NCBI RefSeq assembly: GCF_001417815.1
Contig: NZ_BCFK01000028.1
Span: 1-64,000 of the forward strand
Length of the DNA stretch: 64,000 nt
Direction: 5' to 3'
Source: Bifidobacterium aesculapii
Lineage (GTDB): Bacteria; Actinomycetota; Actinomycetes; Actinomycetales; Bifidobacteriaceae
Shown here piece after piece: positions 26,395 to 36,700 of this stretch. Position numbers and translations under genes: made by a program. The first letter of the stretch is position 1. Every line of letters begins with the position of its first letter. The notes beneath the pieces are model-generated. The model had not been told where the DNA came from. It saw nothing but the letters and a program-made list of their open reading frames with translations, and ran no database searches.

Positions 26395-27717
26395 TCAGCG
26401 CTTTTCGACCGCGCCGAGAGCCTTCTTGCCGCGTCGGATGAGCGCGAAACGGCCGGCGAGGAAATCGCCGCCGCCGATCACGGCCTCCTCGTCCTCGACG
26501 CGCGCGTTGTTGAGGTAGACGCCGCCGGACTTGACGGCGCGGCGCGCCTCGGACGCAGACTTGAACAGTCCTGCGGCCTGCGCGGCGTCGATCACGCGCA
26601 CGCCGGCCTCGACTGCGGGGAACACGTGCTCTCCGTGCTCGTCGACGACCTTGAAGCCTTCGAGCACCGATTCGAGCGTGGACTCGTCGATCGCGGCGAG
26701 GTCGCCGCCTCGGCCGAACAGCGCGGCGGAGGCGTCGATCGCGGCCTGCGTCGCGGCCTCGCCGTGCACGAAGCTGGTGACCTCCCAGGCGAGCGCCTTC
26801 TGCGCCTCGCGCTTGCCCGGATTGGTCTTCGACTCCTCGACCAGCCGTTCGATCTCCGCCTTCGGCAGGAAGGTGAACGCCTTGAGCAGGCTCTCCATCT
26901 CCACGTCCGGGCGGTTGATCCAGAACTGGTAGAACTTGTACGGGGAGAGCATCGTCGGGTCGATCCAGACGGCGTTGCCCTCGGACTTGCCGAACTTCTT
27001 GCCCTGCGCGTCGGTGATGATCGGGCTGGTGAACACGTTGACGTCCACGCCGCGCACCTTGTGGATGAGGTCCAGACCGGAGGTGAGGTTGCCCCACTGA
27101 TCGGAGCCGCCGAGCTCGAGCGTGCAATGGTATTCGTCGTACAGGTGGAGGAAGTCGTTGCCCTGCAGCACCTGGTAGCTGAACTCGGTGAAGGAGATGC
27201 CCTCCTCCGAGTTGAGACGGCGGGCCACGGTGTCCTTGGCGAGCATCGTGCCGAGACGGAAGTTCTTGCCGACGTCGCGCAGGAAGTCGATGACGTTCAT
27301 CTGCGCGGTCCAGTCGTAGTTGGAGACGAAGCGCACCGGGTTGGCGCCCTCGGTGACGAGAATGCCGCCGATCTGGCGCTTGAGACGCTCGGCCCAGCCG
27401 GCCACCACGTCCTTCGGGTTGAGCGTGCGCTCGCCCGACTGGCGCGGGTCGCCGATGAGACCCGTGGCGCCGCCGACCAGCGCGATCGGGTGGTGCCCGG
27501 CCGCCTGGAGGTGACGCATGTTGATAAGCTGGACGAGGTTGCCGATGTGCAGGGAGGCGGCCGTCGGGTCGAAACCGCAATAATAGGTGATCGGCTCCCC
27601 GTTCAACGCCGCTGCGAGTCGATCGCGGTCCGTGGACTGCGAGATCAACCCGCGCCATTCCAGCTCATCGAGCAGGGTGTCGAACCCCGCCTCTTTGAAG
27701 TCGATGACGTGAGCCAT
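26395..27717 (-). CDS. tyrS: Tyrosyl-tRNA synthetase
   Basis: 440 residues, class I aminoacyl-tRNA synthetase charging tRNA-Tyr. [16 protein letters not shown] holds the HIGH-type motif (HIGN), and [11 protein letters not shown] holds the KMSKS-type loop (KFGKS). A C-terminal S4 domain is seen at about residues 370-432 ([16 protein letters not shown]). The ATG at 27717 follows GGGAGAGCG. It begins the conserved downstream series TPR protein / HAD / small protein / tlyA. Confidence 0.97.
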   Translation of the reverse strand: MAHVIDFKEAGFDTLLDELEWRGLISQSTDRDRLAAALNGEPITYYCGFDPTAASLHIGNLVQLINMRHLQAAGHHPIALVGGATGLIGDPRQSGERTLNPKDVVAGWAERLKRQIGGILVTEGANPVRFVSNYDWTAQMNVIDFLRDVGKNFRLGTMLAKDTVARRLNSEEGISFTEFSYQVLQGNDFLHLYDEYHCTLELGGSDQWGNLTSGLDLIHKVRGVDVNVFTSPIITDAQGKKFGKSEGNAVWIDPTMLSPYKFYQFWINRPDVEMESLLKAFTFLPKAEIERLVEESKTNPGKREAQKALAWEVTSFVHGEAATQAAIDASAALFGRGGDLAAIDESTLESVLEGFKVVDEHGEHVFPAVEAGVRVIDAAQAAGLFKSASEARRAVKSGGVYLNNARVEDEEAVIGGGDFLAGRFALIRRGKKALGAVEKR

Positions 27718-27891
27718 AAGTGGTCGCTCTCCCTATCGAATTGTGGATGTGACATGCCCTACTCGGATTTCAAGCGCCTACCAGTCTCGCATGCCGCGGC
27801 GACAGGTCGCCCGCCCGCAGCGCGCCCGCCACGGACGGTAAGGGTGGCCGCGAAACGGCGGCCGTGCGAGACGTGCGTACGAACGACCCCG

Positions 27892-28803
27892 TCATCGGCC
27901 GTCGCGACGCAGCCGCTCGAACGCCTCGCGCAGCTGGCGGAGGGCGTCGTCGTTGCGCGTGGCCTTGAGACGCGGGAACGAGGCGATCATGCGCCGCTGC
28001 TGGCTGTTGAACGTGCGTGCGGCCGCCTCGCGCACGCGCGCCATGAGTTCGGCGGACATCTCGCGGCCGGACTGCAGGGATTCGCCAAGCCGTTCGCCGA
28101 CCATGCCGCCGACCTCGCCCACCTTGCCGGGCACGCCGCCGAGGCGTTCGTTCGCCCCGGCCGCCATGCCCGCAGCCAGTTCCGCAGCCGCCCCGGCCGC
28201 ACGGTCGGTCACGTCGCCGACCTTCTCGCGCATCTCACCGAGCGTGTCGCCGTATTTGGCGACGGCTTCGCGGAAACGTTCGAGGCTCTTGTCGAAGTCG
28301 ACGATGCCGACGACCGTGACCACCGTGTCGGCCGCGGTGAGCACGAGGAACACCGCGCACATCCAGTGGATCGCCGCCAGCGGGATGAGCATGGTGGCCC
28401 TCTCCACCTGCGGCTGGACGACGTCGACGATCACGACGCCGCCGATGCCGAACACCATCGCGCCCAGAAGGCAGATGCGCCCGTTCAGGTTGAACCGGAA
28501 GTGCGAGTAATCCCACCATCGCGCATGGAACAGCTTCTCCATGGCCCACGAGGTGAGGTATTCGAGCATGCACGCGCCCACCGAGGAGATCAGGAACACG
28601 ACCGCGGGATTGCGCACGTCGCCGAGCACGACGATGCCGAGCACCGCGCCCGTGCCGTAGATCGGGCACAACGGTCCGTTGAGGAAGCCGCGGTTGACGG
28701 GCCTGCGCTGCTGCACGGAGACGAGAATCGACTCGTACACCCAGCCGGCGAGGCTGTAGAACAGGAACCATAGGAACAGGTATTCCAGGGCGAGCAAGGT
28801 CAT
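27892..28803 (-). CDS. PF06541-type (putative ABC-transporter type IV, CmpB-like) membrane protein
   Basis: 303 residues. The first 165 residues carry about five hydrophobic segments with the family's conserved pattern (SLAGWVYESI, NRGFLNGPLCPIYGTGA, LEYLTSWAMEKLFHARWWDYS, NLNGRICLLGA). The rest is a soluble Ala/Gly/Arg-rich helical tail. The start ATG at 28803 overlaps the stop of the HD gene (ATGA); longer upstream frames overlap that gene and are rejected. The family's molecular role is not established. The pairing with an HD hydrolase recurs in bacteria, to my recollection. Confidence 0.82.
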   Translation of the reverse strand: MTLLALEYLFLWFLFYSLAGWVYESILVSVQQRRPVNRGFLNGPLCPIYGTGAVLGIVVLGDVRNPAVVFLISSVGACMLEYLTSWAMEKLFHARWWDYSHFRFNLNGRICLLGAMVFGIGGVVIVDVVQPQVERATMLIPLAAIHWMCAVFLVLTAADTVVTVVGIVDFDKSLERFREAVAKYGDTLGEMREKVGDVTDRAAGAAAELAAGMAAGANERLGGVPGKVGEVGGMVGERLGESLQSGREMSAELMARVREAAARTFNSQQRRMIASFPRLKATRNDDALRQLREAFERLRRDGR

Positions 28804-29303
28804 CGAATGGGGTTCCTCCCCTTGTCGAACCGCTCGGATGAAAGCGTCTCGCGCGCGGCGGACAGCTTGTCCGCGACGGTGACGAGCCACCCTTCCACGT
28901 AGCTCGGCGCCGTGGGCGTGAGCGGGAACATGTGGCAGGAGATGGAGTCGCGTTCGATGGCGTTGAGGCGGAAGTCGCGCATGGCGTTGAGCAGTGCGGC
29001 GTTGCCGTGCGTGAACCCGTGCAGGCGGTGCGCGCCGCCGTCCCAGTCATGCCAGTCGTAGAGGAAGTAGTCGTGCAGCAGGGCCGCGCGCACGAGCGAA
29101 CGCACGTCGACGCGCCGCCACAGGTGCAGCCGGTCGGCGAGCCATACGGCGAGGCACGCCACGCGGATGGAGTGGGCGAACGTCGACACGTTGCCGTGCT
29201 GGTAGTTGCCGTGTTCGGCCTGCATGTGCGGGTGTTCGAGCACCTCGCGGCCGTGTTCGGCGACGAGTCGACGTATCTGGGTGCGGGTGAGCGGTCGCCC
29301 CAT
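28800..29303 (-). CDS. HD-domain phosphohydrolase
   Basis: 167 residues from the ATG at 29303 (AGGGGATG upstream); earlier codons extend into non-coding DNA. Metal-binding residues of the HD fold are in order: His in HSIRVACLAVWLAD, the His-Asp pair in LVRAALLHDYFLYDWHD, His in HGFTHGNAALLNA and Asp in VTVADKLSAARE. Such small HD proteins hydrolyse phosphoesters of nucleotides or related compounds; the substrate is unknown. It is translationally coupled to the PF06541 membrane protein downstream. Confidence 0.85.
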   Translation of the reverse strand: MGRPLTRTQIRRLVAEHGREVLEHPHMQAEHGNYQHGNVSTFAHSIRVACLAVWLADRLHLWRRVDVRSLVRAALLHDYFLYDWHDWDGGAHRLHGFTHGNAALLNAMRDFRLNAIERDSISCHMFPLTPTAPSYVEGWLVTVADKLSAARETLSSERFDKGRNPIR

Positions 29304-29432
29304 AAAAGCATCATCCCCTGTCGTTGCGTTCGGTCGAGTCGGCGTGCGGTTCCGTACGCCACTGCCACACGATTGTACGATTCGCGTGTACCGCGTGTGC
29401 TCGTCCACGGGGATGATTCGTGCGGGGCGGTA

Positions 29433-29786
29433 TCATCCCCGCGCCGCGTCGAGGTATTCGCGATACGCGCGGTAGCCGCCTTCGAGGCTCACCGCCTCGT
29501 AGCCGCGGTCGGTGAGGATCTGCGCGACCTCCTCGCTCCACCATCCTTCCGTGCAGAACACGACCACCGTGCGCGTCTTCGGCACGGTTCTCAGCACGTG
29601 GGCGAGCGGGTCGAGCGGCGCGTTGACCGCGTCTTCGACCGGATTCGCGGCCACGTCGGCCGGTTCGCGCAGGTCGAGCAGCGTCACCTGGCTGTGGTCG
29701 AGCGCGGCGAACTCGGCGGGCGTGATGCGGCGGACTTCGTCGTCGCCGTCCGCCGTGTTCTGGTCATGGCCCCATGCGATGGGCAT
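29433..29786 (-). CDS. Rhodanese-domain sulfurtransferase
   Basis: 117 residues, single rhodanese domain: RRITPAEFAALDHSQVTLLDLREPADVA at the start, and the active-site loop VVVFCTEGWWSEEV with the catalytic Cys. It follows thiF in the thiamine operon. The usual job of a rhodanese there is passing sulfur as persulfide toward the ThiS carrier activated by ThiF; assignment to thiamine synthesis is by context. ATG at 29786 with AGAAGGGGA upstream. It is the last gene of the operon. Confidence 0.88.
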   Translation of the reverse strand: MPIAWGHDQNTADGDDEVRRITPAEFAALDHSQVTLLDLREPADVAANPVEDAVNAPLDPLAHVLRTVPKTRTVVVFCTEGWWSEEVAQILTDRGYEAVSLEGGYRAYREYLDAARG

Positions 29787-29867
29787 ATTCCCCTTCTCTC
29801 CGTATCGATTCCGTTCCTGTTTGTCGATTCGTCGGTTCCGCTCCCGACCTGATCGCGGCCGTCCGTC

Positions 29868-30677
29868 TCAGATCGCGCAGGCGGGCTGCACGTAGCGCGA
29901 CGGATCGAGCGACGTGATGGTCGGCTCCTCGCCGCACACCGGGCAGTCTGGCACACGCTTCGGCAGCGGCACGCGGCGTACGTTCATCGTCAGCGCGTCG
30001 ACGGTGAGCATGCGTGCGACGAGCGGCTCGCCCACGCCCGCGATGAGTTTGACCGCCTCCGTGGCCTCGAGGCTGCCGATCACGCCGACGACAGCGCCGA
30101 GCACGCCCGCCTCGCGGCAGGACGGCACCTCGCCGGCGGCCGGCATGTCGCGGAAGATGCACCGGTAGCAGGGACCCGCGCCGGGCACGACGTCCATGAC
30201 CTGCCCGGCGAATCCGACGACGCCGGCATGGATGAACGGCTTGCCGGCGAGCACGCACGCGTCGTTGATGAGGAACTTCGCGGCGAAGTTGTCGGTCGCG
30301 TCGATGACGAGATCGTATGGCGCGATGAGGTCCGCGACGTTGCCGGCGTCGAGCGTCGTATGGTGCGCCTCGACCGTGACGTCCGGGTTGAGCGCGCGGA
30401 TCGCCGCGGCCGCCGACTCCACTTTGGGCGTGCCGACGCTCGCGGTGGTGTGGATGATCTGGCGTTGCAGGTTGCTCAGGTCGACCACGTCGCCGTCCAC
30501 GAGACCGATGCGGCCCACGCCGGCTGCGGCGAGGTAGAGCGCTGCCGGCGAGCCGAGCCCTCCCGCGCCGACGATGAGCACGCCGGCGCCGAGCAGACGC
30601 TTCTGCCCCGTGACGCCCAATCCTTTGAGGATCAGATGCCGCGAATACCGTTCGAGTTGTTCGTCCGTGAATGCCAT
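29868..30677 (-). CDS. thiF: ThiF/MoeB-type sulfur-carrier adenylyltransferase
   Basis: 269 residues. E1-like enzyme that adenylates the C-terminal Gly-Gly of ThiS. Nucleotide loop GAGGLGSPAALYLAAAG, the ATP-contacting DGDVVDLSNLQRQI, zinc cysteine pairs CYRC and CPVC, and the catalytic-cysteine segment EVPSCREAGVLGAVVG are all present. Start ATG 30677 (MAFTDEQLERYSRHL is the standard N terminus). Frames extending upstream run through thiG and are rejected. A run of ten G on the coding strand lies just upstream. Neighbouring thiS and thiG favour ThiF over MoeB. Confidence 0.92.
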   Translation of the reverse strand: MAFTDEQLERYSRHLILKGLGVTGQKRLLGAGVLIVGAGGLGSPAALYLAAAGVGRIGLVDGDVVDLSNLQRQIIHTTASVGTPKVESAAAAIRALNPDVTVEAHHTTLDAGNVADLIAPYDLVIDATDNFAAKFLINDACVLAGKPFIHAGVVGFAGQVMDVVPGAGPCYRCIFRDMPAAGEVPSCREAGVLGAVVGVIGSLEATEAVKLIAGVGEPLVARMLTVDALTMNVRRVPLPKRVPDCPVCGEEPTITSLDPSRYVQPACAI

Positions 30678-30691
30678 GGCGATGCGCGAAT

Positions 30692-30701
30692 CCCCCCCCC
30701 C
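30692..30701 (-). repeat. G10 homopolymer between thiG and thiF
   Basis: Ten consecutive C on the plus strand, read as G on the coding strand, lie two bases beyond the thiG stop and 14 bases ahead of the thiF start. No other Shine-Dalgarno-like sequence is evident closer to the ATG. Confidence 0.85.
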
Positions 30702-30703
30702 GC

Positions 30704-31573
30704 TCAGTGCAGGTAGCCGGTGGTCGGACTGGACGGCACGGCCTGACCTTCGGTCACCTTGCCGAGACCGGCGAGGTAGGCGGCGCGTCCGGCGTCGATG
30801 GCGTGCCTGAACGCCTCGGCCATGAGCGGGATGTTGCCGGCGGAGGCGACGGCCGTGTACGCCATGACCGCGTCCGCGCCCATCTCCATCGCGTCGGCGG
30901 CCTGGCTGGGACGGCCGATGCCCGCGTCGATGATGACCGGCACGTTCGCGTTCGCGATGATGATCTTGATGAAGTCGCGCATGCGCAGGCCCATGTTGGA
31001 GCCGATGAGCGAGCCGAGCGGCATGACGGCGGCGGCGCCGGCCTCCTCGAGCTGACGTGCGGCGATCGGGTCGGGGAACATGTACGGCATGACGACGAAG
31101 CCCTCCTTGGCCAGCATCTCGGTGGCGCGGATGGTTTCGGCGTTGTCGGGCAGCAGGTACTTGGTCTCGTGCTCGATCTCGACCTTGACGAAGTCGGTGT
31201 GGCACACCTCGCGGGCGAGCCGGGCGATGCGCACGGCTTCCTCGGCGTTGCGCGCTCCGGACGTGTTCGGCAGCAGCGTGATGCCTTCGGGGATGTAGTC
31301 GAGCACGCTGTTCTCGGTGGTGGTGGCTCGGCGCAGCGCCATCGTGACGATCTGGGTGCCCGCGTGCTCGACGGTGGCCTTGATGAGGTTCAGGTCGTAG
31401 CGGCCGGAGCCGAGGATGAAGCGCGACTGGAATTCATGGCCACCGAGGTTGAGCGGCTTATCTTCGACGGGCAGGATGGGCGCCGCGGTGCCGACCGGGT
31501 TGACGACCGCCGGCTGCGGCGGCAGCGGCGTGGCTTCGACGGACGCTTCGGTGACGGGGTTGATGTTGCTCAT
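30704..31573 (-). CDS. thiG: Thiazole synthase
   Basis: 289 residues. Forms the thiazole phosphate of thiamine from deoxyxylulose phosphate, dehydroglycine and ThiS thiocarboxylate. ThiG hallmarks: [46 protein letters not shown], the Schiff-base lysine region [17 protein letters not shown], and the Gly-rich phosphate loop PLGSLIGSN. About 40 N-terminal residues are a low-complexity extension. It lies 76 bases after thiS. No thiH or thiO is in the window, so the dehydroglycine source is elsewhere. Confidence 0.96.
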   Translation of the reverse strand: MSNINPVTEASVEATPLPPQPAVVNPVGTAAPILPVEDKPLNLGGHEFQSRFILGSGRYDLNLIKATVEHAGTQIVTMALRRATTTENSVLDYIPEGITLLPNTSGARNAEEAVRIARLAREVCHTDFVKVEIEHETKYLLPDNAETIRATEMLAKEGFVVMPYMFPDPIAARQLEEAGAAAVMPLGSLIGSNMGLRMRDFIKIIIANANVPVIIDAGIGRPSQAADAMEMGADAVMAYTAVASAGNIPLMAEAFRHAIDAGRAAYLAGLGKVTEGQAVPSSPTTGYLH

Positions 31574-31649
31574 GGTTGTTTCCCTTCCTTGGGTTGAATG
31601 TTGCTCTTCGGCTCTCTGATTCGTTGCGGCGAGCCGGATGACCGGCCGC

Positions 31650-31844
31650 TCAGCCGCCTTGGACGAATTGGACGATCTCCATGACGCACTGGTCGTCGAG
31701 CATCGTCTCGGCGCGGCGCTCGCGCGGGATGATCTCGCCGTTGAGTTCGATGGCGACGCGTTCGGCCCTGAACCCGTGGGTTTCGAGATAGTCGGCGACG
31801 CTGACGGGACCGCCGAGCGCCACCTGTTCTCCGTTGACCTGCAT
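31650..31844 (-). CDS. thiS: Sulfur carrier protein ThiS
   Basis: 64 residues starting [12 protein letters not shown] and ending in Gly-Gly, the beta-grasp sulfur carrier for thiazole formation. The conserved [12 protein letters not shown] strand is present. Start ATG at 31844 with GCGAGGA upstream; the frame extends 17 codons further into the leader but without support. First gene of the riboswitch-controlled thiamine operon. Confidence 0.92.
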   Translation of the reverse strand: MQVNGEQVALGGPVSVADYLETHGFRAERVAIELNGEIIPRERRAETMLDDQCVMEIVQFVQGG

Positions 31845-31881
31845 GAATCCTCGCTTTCCCTGGCGAATGTCGTCGGATATT

Positions 31882-31925
31882 AAAAAAGGGCGCACGAAAC
31901 GAACCGTACCCTAAGTGGTGCGCCC
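31882..31925 (-). terminator. thiS leader: Intrinsic terminator of the TPP-riboswitch leader
   Basis: On the minus strand GGGCGCAC (31918-31925) pairs with GTGCGCCC (31888-31895), followed at once by six T (31882-31887). It lies about 40 bases before thiS and about 110 bases beyond the aptamer, so it is a leader terminator rather than an end-of-operon one. TPP binding should favour it and shut the operon off. Confidence 0.88.
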
Positions 31926-31950
31926 ATCCATGAACCCAGTCATGCGACCA

Positions 31951-31966
31951 TGCGGAAGGTTCCGCA
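31951..31966 (-). promoter_or_regulatory. Small leader hairpin between aptamer and terminator
   Basis: TGCGGAAGGTTCCGCA is a perfect 7-bp inverted repeat with a 2-base centre, inside the thiamine leader. It may belong to the expression platform that toggles the terminator. Confidence 0.45.
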
Positions 31967-32036
31967 CGGCTAGATTATCGGTGCGAACGGGTTGTGCTGC
32001 GGGGCTGTGCGAGATTCGGAGCCCTTGGCGAAAGAA

Positions 32037-32124
32037 GACGATTCCTTACGGCGGCATGACCCGCGTCAAGTTCCCCGGTCGAAGCGTGGCGCTTCCTCTC
32101 AGCCCTGCGGGCTCCCGTTCGTGC
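32037..32124 (-). promoter_or_regulatory. TPP (THI-box) riboswitch
   Basis: Read on the minus strand, the aptamer shows the conserved elements in order: ACGGGAGCCC, GGGCTGAGAGGA, a variable arm, GAACTTGACGCGGGTCATGCC and a closing GTAAGGAATCGT that pairs with ACGA at the other end. Spacing and core match the thiamine pyrophosphate class. It is followed by a terminator and then thiS-thiG-thiF-rhodanese, so high thiamine pyrophosphate should stop transcription of the operon. The rest of the 31845-32240 stretch holds this leader and the argH terminator, with no gene. Confidence 0.95.
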
Positions 32125-32175
32125 TGACGCCCAGTGTAGATGGCGACGATGACAACGGCGGCCCATGTACGGGAA

Positions 32176-32200
32176 AGCCCCGCACGACGTGTGCGGGGCT
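32176..32200 (-). terminator. Terminator downstream of argH
   Basis: AGCCCCGCAC (32176-32185) pairs with GTGCGGGGCT (32191-32200) around a 5-base loop. On the minus strand it is followed by TTTCC. It lies 40 bases beyond the argH stop. Confidence 0.8.
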
Positions 32201-32240
32201 TGTGGTGTATGAGGCGCGTCGGAACCGGAACGGACCGGAA

Positions 32241-33713
32241 TCAGAACGTGCCGGGCGTCTTGTAGGCGGAGCCGTCGGAGGTGGAGTCGGCGAAGACGCG
32301 CAGCTCCTCGAGTTCGCGCTTAGCGTCGACGATCTGCTCGCGCACGCGGCCGAAGGCGGTGCCGCCCTTGCCGTTGCGGGAGTCGACGGAACCGTGGCTG
32401 GAGAGCACCTCGCGCACGCCCGGTGCCTTGTCGGCCGGCAGGAACGCGGCGAACGTGGACGTGAAGTCGTCGTCGGTCAGGTCCCACAGCTCCTGGCCGC
32501 GGCCTTCGGCGAGCTTGACGCACGCGCCGGACAGCTCGTGCGCGTGACGGAACGGCACGCCGTTCTTGACGAGCCATTCGGCGATGTCGGTGGCGAGCGC
32601 GAAACCGGTCGGTGCCTCGGCCTCGAGGCGATCCGCGTCGAAGCGCATCGTGCGCACCATGCCGGTGAACGCGGGCAGCAGCACTTCGAGCGTGTCGACC
32701 TGGTCGAACACGGCCTCCTTGTCCTCCTGCAGGTCGCGCGCGTAGGCGGTGGGCAGGCCCTTCAAGGTGGCGAGCAGGCCGGTCAGGTCGCCGATGAGAC
32801 GGCCGGACTTGCCGCGCGCCAGTTCGGCGATGTCCGGGTTCTTCTTCTGCGGCATGATCGAGGAGCCGGTGGAGTAGGCGTCGTCGAGTTTGACGAACGC
32901 GAACTCCTGCGTGTTCCAGATGATGATCTCCTCGCTCAGGCGGGAGATGTCGACGCCGGTCATCGCCGCGATGAACGCGAATTCGGCGACGAGGTCGCGG
33001 GCGGCGGTGCCGTCGATGGAGTTGTCGGTCACGCGGGAGAAGCCGAGTTCGCGCGCGACGGCCTCCGGGTCGAGTCCGAGCGTGTTGCCGGCGAGCGCGC
33101 CGGAACCGTACGGGGAGGCGTTGATGCGCTTGTCCCAGTCCACGAGGCGTTCGACGTCGCGCAGGAGCGGCCAGGCGTGGGCCATGAGCTGGTGGGCGAG
33201 CAGGACGGGCTGGGCGTGCTGCATGTGCGTGCGGCCGGGCATGACGGTGCGGCCGGCCTTCTCGCTCTGGGCGATGAGCGCGTTGACGAGTTCGAGCAGG
33301 AGTTTCGCGATGACGCGGGAGTGGCGGCGCAGCCACATGCGGATCAGGCAGGCGATCTGGTCGTTGCGGGAGCGTCCGGCGCGCAGTTTGCCGCCGAGCT
33401 CGTCGCCGGCGAGGTCGATGAGGCCGCGCTCCAATGCGGTGGCCTCGTCCTCGTCGTCCTCGATGGGCGCGAACGTGCCGTCGTCCACGTGGCGCTGGAG
33501 CGTGTCGAGCGCCTCTTCCATGCGCGTGAGCTCGTCGGCGGTGAGGAGTCCGGCGCGGCCGAGGGCACGGGCGTGGGCGCGGGAGCCGGCGATGTCGTCG
33601 TCGGCGAGCCGCCAGTCGAACTGGGTGGACTTCGACAGCCGGGCCAGTTCGGCGGACGGTCCGGAGGTGAAGCGGCCGCCCCACAGGGCGAGATGTTCGG
33701 TGTTTTCGGCCAT
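32241..33713 (-). CDS. argH: Argininosuccinate lyase
   Basis: 490 residues. Splits argininosuccinate into arginine and fumarate, the last step of arginine synthesis. Fumarase-superfamily signature [12 protein letters not shown] near residue 290, plus [14 protein letters not shown] at the N terminus and [15 protein letters not shown] in the middle. Start ATG 33713 has AAGGAG six bases upstream. In bifidobacteria argH normally follows argG; here about 11.6 kb of restriction-modification genes separate them. No ARG box was seen in front of it. Confidence 0.96.
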   Translation of the reverse strand: MAENTEHLALWGGRFTSGPSAELARLSKSTQFDWRLADDDIAGSRAHARALGRAGLLTADELTRMEEALDTLQRHVDDGTFAPIEDDEDEATALERGLIDLAGDELGGKLRAGRSRNDQIACLIRMWLRRHSRVIAKLLLELVNALIAQSEKAGRTVMPGRTHMQHAQPVLLAHQLMAHAWPLLRDVERLVDWDKRINASPYGSGALAGNTLGLDPEAVARELGFSRVTDNSIDGTAARDLVAEFAFIAAMTGVDISRLSEEIIIWNTQEFAFVKLDDAYSTGSSIMPQKKNPDIAELARGKSGRLIGDLTGLLATLKGLPTAYARDLQEDKEAVFDQVDTLEVLLPAFTGMVRTMRFDADRLEAEAPTGFALATDIAEWLVKNGVPFRHAHELSGACVKLAEGRGQELWDLTDDDFTSTFAAFLPADKAPGVREVLSSHGSVDSRNGKGGTAFGRVREQIVDAKRELEELRVFADSTSDGSAYKTPGTF

Positions 33714-33791
33714 GACATACTCCTTACAGGCTTCTTGGATGCGTGCTTGCACGGTTTCGGCTGTCCGCCAGACTATCAGCGTTGGGCTACA

Positions 33792-36700
33792 TCATGCAGC
33801 GTATCGTCCGGCTCCTCCGCTCTTCGCAATCCGGATATCGTCGAGCGCGGCATCAATGTCGAATCCGCCTTCCAACACGAAACGTCTCAGCAGGGTACGC
33901 ACCGCCCTATTCACTTTGGGCTGCGAAATAACCATTCCCGTCCATGCCTCCAGCGTGGTTTTCGACCGTTTTTTGTCGATGGAATCGTACAAGTCTTTGA
34001 GCCGACCGAATTCACCAATATTGGCTTCATCGATGTGTTTCAGCACGAGTTCCTCCACCAACGTGCGCTTAACCCCGAAATAGTCCACGAGCTTGTCTAT
34101 CTGTTCGTCCTTTTCACGCCGCGCGTATCGGGTGATGTAATCGCGCAATGTCATGCCGTCCTCGACCGTCACGTCGCCGCGTTCCACGTCATGCAGGAAC
34201 AGTTCCGCGAACCGTTGTTCGTCAGTCGAAAGCGTCGCGAACGACCGATGCAGCAGTTCGGATGCCTGCTCCAGTTCGGGACTGTCCTCACGCAGCGCCT
34301 TGAGCCATTTGGTGAAGTTGGCGTTCATATAGTCCGTGTCGATCAGTCCGGTGTCGATGGCGGTCAGGTAGCCGTCCAGTTCGTACGGCGCCTCCATACC
34401 GCCGCCGTTGGACCCGCCCGTTCCGGAACCGTTCTCGAACAATTCCTTGTACCGCTGTGCCAGAATGAGGTATGTCCGTTCATCGAGTTCGGCTCTGACG
34501 ACCGTCCGCACACCGTTCTCGTCCGTGAACTCGTATGATTCCCTCCCCCATTCGAATCCCTGTACTTTCGCGGCTTCCAGGAATCGGTTCAACGCCACGA
34601 ATTCCTTGGCGAACTTGCGCTTGGCCTCCACTGATTCCGGCAGATGACGCAAATCGCCCTGACCGGCGGAACCGAATATGTCGAGGATCTCCTTATAGCG
34701 CGCATCCATCGCCGCCACGTTCTGCGGCAACTTCTGTACGAACAGGTCGAGCGGCCGGTCTCCGGAATAGAGTTTCACGGCCCGCTCGATGTTGCGGCGC
34801 ATGGTGTGCGGCTTGCGGTAGTAGCGGATGACGCCGAACGGCTTGTCCGGTCCGAACAACCGGTTGGTGCGGCTGAACGCCTGGATGATGCTCTCGTATT
34901 CGATGACCTTGTCCAAGTACAGCGTGTTCACCCATTTCGAGTCAAATCCGGTGAGCATCTGGTCGACCACGATGAGTAGATCAAGCCGCTGGCTCCGGTT
35001 CGTATCGATGTTGCCGTATGGCGACTTATGGGATAGCCGTGAGGAAATGTCCTTCTTCATGGCCGCCCATGTGGAGATGGTGAATTCCTTGCCGTATGCC
35101 GTGTTGTAGTCGTCGATGATCTCGCACAGGGCGTCCTCTTTCACGGTGGATCCGGCGTTGTTGTCGATGTTCGGGTCGAACAGTGCGGTGACCCGTAGAT
35201 CGGGCGCCTGTTTCTTGAACAGACGGTAGTAGCTGATCGCCTCGGGGATGGAGCTGGTGGCGAGCATCGCGTGGAACTTGTTCGCGTGACTCAGCACGGG
35301 GAACTGTTCGAGGATGTCCGAGACCACCATGTCCTCGTGTTCACTGCCGACACCGTACTGCTCATTCCCAAGGAAATCCTCGATGCCGGTGACGTTCCGT
35401 CCGCTGCCATCTGTCGTGGATGCCATCGGCACTTCGTTCTTGTTCATGTAGTGCCGGTAAACCTTGGCCTTGTCAGGGTCGGCGAGCGCCTCTTCGACCG
35501 TTGCCGTGTGCGCCTGGCTCAGAGCCACGGCTTTGCGCACGTCCATGTCCTTGTAGGTGGCGACCATGGTCGGGTCGAAGCCGAGCACGTTGTGGTCGCG
35601 GATGCCGTCGGCGATGCCGTACCGGTGCAGGCATTTGCCGAAGATCATCGATGTGGTGGAGTCCTTCTTCTGGTTCTCATCGAGGATCGGCGTGCCGGTG
35701 AATCCGAAGAACAGCGCGTTGGGGAAGGATCGGCGGATGTCCTGCAGCATGTCGCCGAAGGTGGATCGGTGACATTCGTCCACGATGAAGACGATGCGTT
35801 TGGCCGCCATGCGGTCGAGCTCGGCTTGGGTGACGCCGCTCTCTCCGGGTTTGATGTTGCTCATCTTCTGGATGGAGGTGACGATGAGGGTATTCCTGGG
35901 GTCGGTGCTGTCGAGCTTGTCGCGCAATACACCAGTGTTTTCGGTGCCCTGCACGTCATCCTCGTCATCGGCGAAGCTGCGGTATTCCTTGAGCGATTGC
36001 GTTCCCAGTTCGATGCGGTCCATGAGGAACACCACCTTGTCCGCGTCCTTGGAATCGGCGATGAGCTGCGCCGATTTGAAGCTGGTCATGGTCTTGCCCG
36101 AGCCGGTGGTGTGCCATACGTAGCCGCCGCGACGTCCCGGCGTTTCGGGACGATGCTCCCAGTCGCAGGTGCGTACGCGATCGGATATGGCGTTCGCGGC
36201 GATGTACTGGTAGCTGCGCAGCACCTTGAGGCAGCCGTCCGAGGAGTCGGCGACGGTGTAGAAGCCGATGAGCTGATGGGCCATGGGAATGGACAGCAGA
36301 CCGGCCGCGCCTGATGTGCCGCCGATGAACCGCTTCCATTCGTCGGCGCCGGGCTTGTCGTTGCCGCAGATGAGCTCGTTGTTGAAGTCGGCCCAGTGGA
36401 AGTAGTAGCTCGGGTTGAACCTGTCGGCTCCGGGATTGGCGAAGTAGACGGCATCGTCCGGGGTCATGCCCACGAAGATCTGCACGAGTCGGAACAGTCC
36501 GGTGAACACGCCTTCGTGCGCGTACTTCTCGATCTGTCCGGTCGCCTGGCTGACCGGGGTGCCGCTTCGTTTCAGTTCGATGTGGATGAGCGGCATGCCG
36601 TTGATGAGCAGGGTAAGATCGCCGCGCCGCGAGTTGAGTATTGCATTCTTGGCCGGGTAGACCGGCTGTTGGGCGATCTGGTAGACGCTTTTGCCTCCGG

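Noticed and set aside
31915..32127. Short plus-strand frame over the thiamine leader
   Set aside because: The region is fully explained by the TPP aptamer, terminator and small hairpin on the minus strand.
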